From positions 1 through 10,781 of the forward strand of contig DIEP01000024.1 of the NCBI GenBank assembly GCA_002418685.1: a stretch of DNA of 10,781 nt, in the 5' to 3' direction. Positions 6,304 to 10,781 of the stretch are shown here, one piece after another (position 1 is the first letter of the stretch; every line of letters begins with the position of its first letter). The notes under the pieces were generated by a model. That model was not told the origin of the DNA and did not search any database. It saw only the letters and a list, made by a program, of their open reading frames with translations. The stretch is from Ignavibacteria bacterium UBA5771 (lineage in GTDB: Bacteria; Bacteroidota; Ignavibacteria; Kapaibacteriales; UBA2268). Both the position numbers and the translations under genes were made by a program.

Positions 6304-7509
6304 ATGAGATTTATCAATAACCTATTAGTAAATGAATTTTTCCGCAGTTTTCATATTCAAAGATGGAACGATAGAATCAGACCAATGGACTTAATCGAAA
6401 TTGATAAGCATAGCCACAAAATGCTTATTGCATTTATAATTGCAAAATACGAAGAAGCTCGTGGTAATGCAATTGATTGGGACTTGCTAATTAAAGATGG
6501 CATTTATGAATTGCTCAGGCGTATAGTGATTTCAGATATTAAATCTCCAATTTATCAAGAAATTAGAAAAAACAAAGATGTATTTTTTAAACTTAATGAA
6601 TATATTTTTGCAACACTTGAACCTATACTCAAAGATTTGGAAATATATTCAGAATTCAAAAATTTTCTATTCAACGAAAGAGATACTTCCAATTTGAATT
6701 ATCGAGTGATGGAGGCAGCTCATATATACGCTTCGCTTTGGGAATTCCAAATTATTGAAACTGCAAATCCAAGGAATTATCAAAATGAAAAAATTCTGAC
6801 TGATCTCAATAACCGCATTGTTCCTTATCAAGATTTAGTCGGAATTGATAAATTATTAAATCATCATACAATCAAAAATTTTGTGGATTTATTCGGTTCG
6901 CTTCGCTTCCAAATACGTTGGGCTCAAATTCCACGAGTTCCAAAAACATCTGTGCTTGGTCATTCCTTGCTTGTTGCAATATTCTCGTATTTATTTGCAA
7001 GGGAAAATGATGCTTGTCCAAAACGCCTTTATAATGCTTTCTGGGGAGGGCTATTCCACGATTTGCCTGAAGCCGCGACGCGTGATATTATCTCTCCTGT
7101 CAAAACTTCATCCATTGAACTTGATAATTTGATTAAATCGATCGAATCTGATCTTACTGAAAATGAAATTTATCCCTTGCTCGAACCTGCATGGGTTGGC
7201 GAGGTTAAGTATTTCGTGGAAAAAGAATTTGAAAATAAGATAATAAATAATCAACACGAAACAGTATTTATTCCTACAACAGAAGAATTAAATTCCAATT
7301 ATAACACTGACGAGTTTTCTCCTTATGACGGACAACTGATTCGCTCAGCAGACAGATTGGCAGCATTTCTCGAAGCATACCATTCATGTAATGTTGGAAT
7401 CAATCCCGAAGAGCTAATTATTGCAGGAAAAAAGATCAAAGAAGATAACATCAACAAAATATATGGCAAAGTCAATATGCGAGAAATATATTGCAATTAT
7501 GGAGAGTAA
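6304..7509 (+). CDS. HD-domain phosphohydrolase with a degenerate N-terminal HD-like half (YfbR-like)
   Basis: The C-terminal half (about 200-360) resembles YfbR-type HD phosphohydrolases, which remove phosphate from deoxynucleoside monophosphates. It has RFQIRW (201-206), His220 in LGHSLLVA, the His252-Asp253 pair in LFHDLPEAATRDIISPVK, and Asp350 in IRSADRLAAFLEA, so the four metal ligands are present. The N-terminal half (about 15-150) repeats the pattern in order: HIQRW (17-21), HSHKM (36-40), GIYELLRRIVISDIKSPI (66-83) and VMEAAHIYASLWE (135-147). There the HD pair is replaced (Glu69-Leu70 in an ungapped alignment) and the last Asp is His140, so it should not bind metal. The start follows an AT-rich leader without a Shine-Dalgarno sequence. 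No signal peptide or membrane segment is seen. The substrate is inferred only; other HD hydrolases are possible. Confidence 0.75.
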   Translation: MRFINNLLVNEFFRSFHIQRWNDRIRPMDLIEIDKHSHKMLIAFIIAKYEEARGNAIDWDLLIKDGIYELLRRIVISDIKSPIYQEIRKNKDVFFKLNEYIFATLEPILKDLEIYSEFKNFLFNERDTSNLNYRVMEAAHIYASLWEFQIIETANPRNYQNEKILTDLNNRIVPYQDLVGIDKLLNHHTIKNFVDLFGSLRFQIRWAQIPRVPKTSVLGHSLLVAIFSYLFARENDACPKRLYNAFWGGLFHDLPEAATRDIISPVKTSSIELDNLIKSIESDLTENEIYPLLEPAWVGEVKYFVEKEFENKIINNQHETVFIPTTEELNSNYNTDEFSPYDGQLIRSADRLAAFLEAYHSCNVGINPEELIIAGKKIKEDNINKIYGKVNMREIYCNYGE

Positions 7510-7515
7510 AAATAA

Positions 7516-9645
7516 TTATGAATATATTTTGATTATTTGCTTAATTGATTTGATTTCATTTTCAACTGATTTTAATGCTTCTTCATCTTCAGATTCAATC
7601 ACAATCTTGCAATATAATTTTTCTTTATCAAGATGATAATCAAAACTTGTGATTAGTATATTTGTATATTTCATAATCGCTGTTTCAATATCCTTAATAA
7701 TTTGTATGTCATCTTTGGCAACAAATTCAATGTTATCTACTTTTGATTCAATAAATATGGAAGGAAGAATTGGCATGATGGTCTCGGGTTCATCATTTTC
7801 AAGAATTTGTTGCGAACTTGGATTATGTAATTTGTCAGCAATTTGATTATTAGATTGAATTTGGCTATTACTTTTATGGTCTTTTGCAGTTTCAGGTAAT
7901 AATTCAGCGATATAATTAATAAATGCATCGAGGTCGATCTTATCTTCTGCAATTGCAATAAATAAATCCGAAGTAGTTGTGTATTCTTGCAAAGTGAAAT
8001 TGCTTTTCAAAAAATTCTCTAACTGGTTATTATCAATGGATTTTTTGTATTTGTGAAGGATTTCTTTCCATTTGAGCATCCCTAATTGCTTCTTCTGTTT
8101 CTTTTCTTCTTTCAGAAATTTGTTGATTTCATTTCTTGCACGGCTTGTGACAACATAATTGAGCCATTCTTCAGTTGGTTTAATATTATTTGATGAGATA
8201 ATTTCTATTTTATCTCCATTTTTCAAGTGATAATCAATTTCGGAAATCCTACCATTGACTTTTGCTGCGACAAAATGATTCCCTAATTCTGTATGGATAG
8301 TATAAGCAAAATCAAGTGGAGTGGAATTTACAGGCAATGTGATGAAATCATTTGTCGGAGTATAAACGTAAATTTCATCTGCGAATAGATTTGCCCGCAC
8401 TTCATCAAGTAATATTTGCGAATCCTCATTTTCTGGATTTTCAAATATTTCTCTAACAATTGATAGCCATCGTTGAATTTGGTCAGCTTCAAGTATCGAA
8501 CTCTTTTCGCCCGATGGTTTATAGCGGAAATGTGCTGCAACTCCACGCTCAGAATATTCATGCATCTTAGCAGTGCGAATCTGTATTTCCACTATTCGAT
8601 TATCTAATCCGAATACTGCTGAATGGATGGATTGATAACCATTCTTTTTTGGAGTTGATATATAATCCTTAAATGTTTCGGGCACAGGCGGATAAATGCT
8701 TGACGTAAGACCATAAACATAAAAGCACATATTGGGATCATCAGTGTCCAGCACTATGCGTATTGCAAATAAATCAAAAAGCTCATCAATTGATTTTTGT
8801 CGCAAAAGCATTTTATTATAAATTGAGAAAAGGTGCTTTGCCCTTCCTGTTATTTCAAAATTTATTCGATTACGCCTCAGAAATTCGTCTTTTGCTAATT
8901 TTTCCTGTAATGGTTGGATAAATCTTTCGATATATTTTTCTCGCTCTTCATAACTTGCTTGCAAATAATCGTAAATTTCTTTGTATTCTTTTGGATGCAG
9001 AACAGCAAATGATAGATCATCTAATTCCCATTTAAGATTCCTTATACCCAATCGATTTGCAAATGGAGTATAAATCTCCATTGTTTCTCGCGCAAGTCGT
9101 TCTTGGTCGCGACTTGGCAAAAAGGACACATTACGCATATTTTCAAGCACATCTGCAAGCTTAATAAGTATAATGCGAAAATCACTTGCTAATGCTATTA
9201 AAAATTTCCGATAATTCTCAATTTGGCTTGGTTCATCCAGCATTTCTAAATCTAAATCGCGAATTTTATGCAACCCCTCCAACATTTCGCTGACTGCTTG
9301 CCCAAATTCAAGATTAATAAAATCAGCGTCATACTTATCATCCTTGATCCAAATATCATGCAATAATGCAGCAATCACCGATTCTTCATCGAGCGGTAAT
9401 TCTTTTGCTACAATCAATGCAACAAAAAGAGGGTGTGTATATGCGGGTTTGCCATTAATGCCAATGCTATCTTTGTGCAAATCATACATTATTTCGAATG
9501 CTCGCCTGATTTTTCTTTGGTCAAACTTTTTAATATTAGCTTTGCACTCGTTTAATAAAATTTCCAAATCTTCTTGTGGATTAAGTCCACGAATTATATT
9601 TGTCGAATTCTTTTTGGAAAATAGATTAGCTGTTAAATTTGCCAT
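7516..9645 (-). CDS. rel: RelA/SpoT family (p)ppGpp synthetase with a degraded hydrolase site
   Basis: This 709-residue protein has the long RSH layout: HD hydrolase (about 45-200), synthetase (about 230-375), TGS (about 423-485), a helical part, and a C-terminal ACT-like segment (about 636-709). The synthetase looks active: Gly267-Arg268-x-Lys270, Ser274, Asp291 (FDLFAIR), NGYQSIH (335-341) and Glu353 in VEIQIRT. The motif that is RFKD in bifunctional enzymes and EFDD in E. coli RelA is TFKD here (324-327), closer to the bifunctional kind. In the hydrolase half His71, His96-Asp97 and Asp165 remain, but HDxxED reads HDIWIK and other nucleotide-contacting positions are changed. The Cys-rich zinc-finger region before ACT is missing; an Asn/Ser/Gln-rich linker (590-615) is found there. 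It lies 3 bp after rlmN, in one operon. It could be synthetase-only or weakly bifunctional. Confidence 0.95.
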   Translation of the reverse strand: MANLTANLFSKKNSTNIIRGLNPQEDLEILLNECKANIKKFDQRKIRRAFEIMYDLHKDSIGINGKPAYTHPLFVALIVAKELPLDEESVIAALLHDIWIKDDKYDADFINLEFGQAVSEMLEGLHKIRDLDLEMLDEPSQIENYRKFLIALASDFRIILIKLADVLENMRNVSFLPSRDQERLARETMEIYTPFANRLGIRNLKWELDDLSFAVLHPKEYKEIYDYLQASYEEREKYIERFIQPLQEKLAKDEFLRRNRINFEITGRAKHLFSIYNKMLLRQKSIDELFDLFAIRIVLDTDDPNMCFYVYGLTSSIYPPVPETFKDYISTPKKNGYQSIHSAVFGLDNRIVEIQIRTAKMHEYSERGVAAHFRYKPSGEKSSILEADQIQRWLSIVREIFENPENEDSQILLDEVRANLFADEIYVYTPTNDFITLPVNSTPLDFAYTIHTELGNHFVAAKVNGRISEIDYHLKNGDKIEIISSNNIKPTEEWLNYVVTSRARNEINKFLKEEKKQKKQLGMLKWKEILHKYKKSIDNNQLENFLKSNFTLQEYTTTSDLFIAIAEDKIDLDAFINYIAELLPETAKDHKSNSQIQSNNQIADKLHNPSSQQILENDEPETIMPILPSIFIESKVDNIEFVAKDDIQIIKDIETAIMKYTNILITSFDYHLDKEKLYCKIVIESEDEEALKSVENEIKSIKQIIKIYS

Positions 9646-9648
9646 TTC

Positions 9649-10749
9649 TTAATTAATTTTAACTTGTTTTAATTTATTTTGATTTTCAGCAAGAGCAAGT
9701 TGTCCACATGCTGCTTCAATATCGCTGCCAAATGTATCTCGAATTATTACAGGCACTTTTTCATTTCGGATTTTTTGAGCAAACTTCTCAATCTCTGATT
9801 TGCTTGCAGGCACCAAATGTTGAGTAAAATTATCGGGCAAAGCAAAAGAAATATCGTTAAATGGTATCAAATTGATTCGCGATGGAACCCTGCGCGCTAT
9901 ACGAGCGAGAGTTTTTGCATCATCATCAGTATTATTAAAATGATCGAAGACAATATATTCGTAAGTGATTGGCATATTTGTCTTCCGGTAATAATATTCC
10001 ACTGAATCCATCAATTCCGAAATTGGATATTTATCATTGATTGGTATAATTTGCGAACGCTTGCCATTAGTTGCTGCGTGTAATGAAATTGCAAGTTTTG
10101 TGGGTCTCTCGATATGTGCAAGATCATTAATTCGCGGCACAATCCCTGATGTTGAAACTGTGATATGGCGACGAGATAACAATTCATAATCGGGATTAGT
10201 CAATATATTGAGCGATTTAGTTAGCTCTCTGAAATTTTGCAATGGTTCACCCATACCCATAAAAACGATATTTGTGATTTTGATATTCAGATACTTTTCA
10301 ACTAAAAAGATTTGGTCGATAATTTCTGAGGATTTCAAGTTTCGCTTCAGCCCAATCTTGCCTGTTGCACAAAAAGAGCAATTGATTCCGCAACCCACCT
10401 GCGAAGAAATGCAAAGCGTTTGGCGGATCATTTCCACCCCGTCTTCGTCATACCAAGGCATATAAACTGCCTCAATTAAATTGCCATCTTGCAGCAAAAA
10501 TAGAAATTTGATTGAACCATCATTTGAGTGATGAACATTTTTTATTTCAAGAGATTGAACGGAGAAATTATCATTTAACTTCTCCTTCAATTTCTTGGGA
10601 ATAGTCGAAACATCAGCAAAATTAGATATTTTATTTCTGTATAATGCTGCAAGTATTTGGTTTAAGCGATAAGAAGGCTCTCCTTCATTTGCAAGGAATT
10701 CCTCCAGTTCCAAATCATTTATATCTTTGATATTTGTTTTCAAATTCAA
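9649..10749 (-). CDS. rlmN: RlmN, dual-specificity 23S rRNA A2503/tRNA A37 C2-methyltransferase
   Basis: RlmN is a radical-SAM enzyme that methylates C2 of A2503 in 23S rRNA and, in some bacteria, of A37 in tRNAs. The protein shows the cluster motif Cys120-x3-Cys124-x2-Cys127, the SAM motif GMGEP (165-169), and the methyl-carrying Cys348 in AACGQL, with Cys113 in RQTLCISSQVG matching the second mechanistic cysteine. The N-terminal accessory domain (about 8-80) has the usual LEEFLANEGEPSYRLNQI pattern. The start given is TTG; no ATG lies in frame nearby, a second TTG follows at 10743, and the frame stays open to the window edge, so the true start could be slightly different. The stop is 3 bp before the RelA/SpoT start codon, giving a two-gene operon. 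The product call is certain; the start is not. Confidence 0.96.
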   Translation of the reverse strand: MNLKTNIKDINDLELEEFLANEGEPSYRLNQILAALYRNKISNFADVSTIPKKLKEKLNDNFSVQSLEIKNVHHSNDGSIKFLFLLQDGNLIEAVYMPWYDEDGVEMIRQTLCISSQVGCGINCSFCATGKIGLKRNLKSSEIIDQIFLVEKYLNIKITNIVFMGMGEPLQNFRELTKSLNILTNPDYELLSRRHITVSTSGIVPRINDLAHIERPTKLAISLHAATNGKRSQIIPINDKYPISELMDSVEYYYRKTNMPITYEYIVFDHFNNTDDDAKTLARIARRVPSRINLIPFNDISFALPDNFTQHLVPASKSEIEKFAQKIRNEKVPVIIRDTFGSDIEAACGQLALAENQNKLKQVKIN

Positions 10750-10762
10750 CGGTTTATTTTTA

Positions 10763-10770
10763 TAAAGATA
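10763..10770 (-). promoter_or_regulatory. Candidate -7 element for rlmN
   Basis: TATCTTTA on the minus strand differs from TAnnTTTG only at the last base and ends 13 bp before the TTG proposed as the rlmN start. Transcription would begin near 10756. The expected -33 position lies past the window edge, so the promoter cannot be completed. Confidence 0.3.
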
Positions 10771-10781
10771 ACGAATTAGTG

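Overview
The window is AT-rich and carries chromosomal, mostly housekeeping genes. It looks like a member of the Bacteroidota/FCB group, possibly Ignavibacteria- or Kapabacteria-like, although the exact lineage cannot be fixed from this sequence. The best evidence is the promoters: two tRNA genes are preceded by TTG-N19-TAATTTTG, which fits the Bacteroidota -33/-7 consensus (TTTG and TAnnTTTG). In addition, none of the start codons I examined has a convincing Shine-Dalgarno sequence.

Layout, left to right. A minus-strand tRNA cluster (tRNA-Tyr, then a tRNA-Gly cut by the window edge) fits the common bacterial order Tyr-Gly-Thr-tuf. Next is a minus-strand pair, cysS followed by a Rossmann/DUF2520 protein gene overlapping it by 8 bp. 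A short divergent control region (2752-2885) separates this from a plus-strand group: a DprE1-like FAD oxidase, a DprE2-like short-chain dehydrogenase overlapping it by 1 bp, and an exported TPR protein 44 bp further on. A minus-strand tRNA-Ser(UGA) with its own promoter follows. Then comes a plus-strand gene for a protein that appears to contain two HD-type halves, only the second with an intact HD site. It converges, with 6 bp between stop codons, on a minus-strand pair made of rlmN and a long RelA/SpoT homologue. No stretch longer than 300 bp lacks a gene; the longest gap is 127-404.

How the genes fit together. cysS, rlmN and the tRNAs serve translation; RlmN methylates A2503 of 23S rRNA and in some bacteria also A37 of tRNAs. 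The RelA/SpoT homologue makes the alarmone (p)ppGpp, which responds to translational stress. The DprE1/DprE2 pair is best known for epimerising decaprenyl-phospho-ribose to decaprenyl-phospho-arabinose in mycobacteria; here it is probably an envelope-glycan precursor module of unknown end product.

The points most worth checking are the RelA/SpoT protein, whose hydrolase pocket looks degraded and whose zinc-finger region is missing; the HD protein with a dead N-terminal copy; the DprE1-like enzyme with Ala where the benzothiazinone-target Cys387 would be; and an identical 12-mer, TAATTTTGTAAT, at three separate promoters. I found no CRISPR array, prophage, complete insertion sequence or clearly new multi-gene system.
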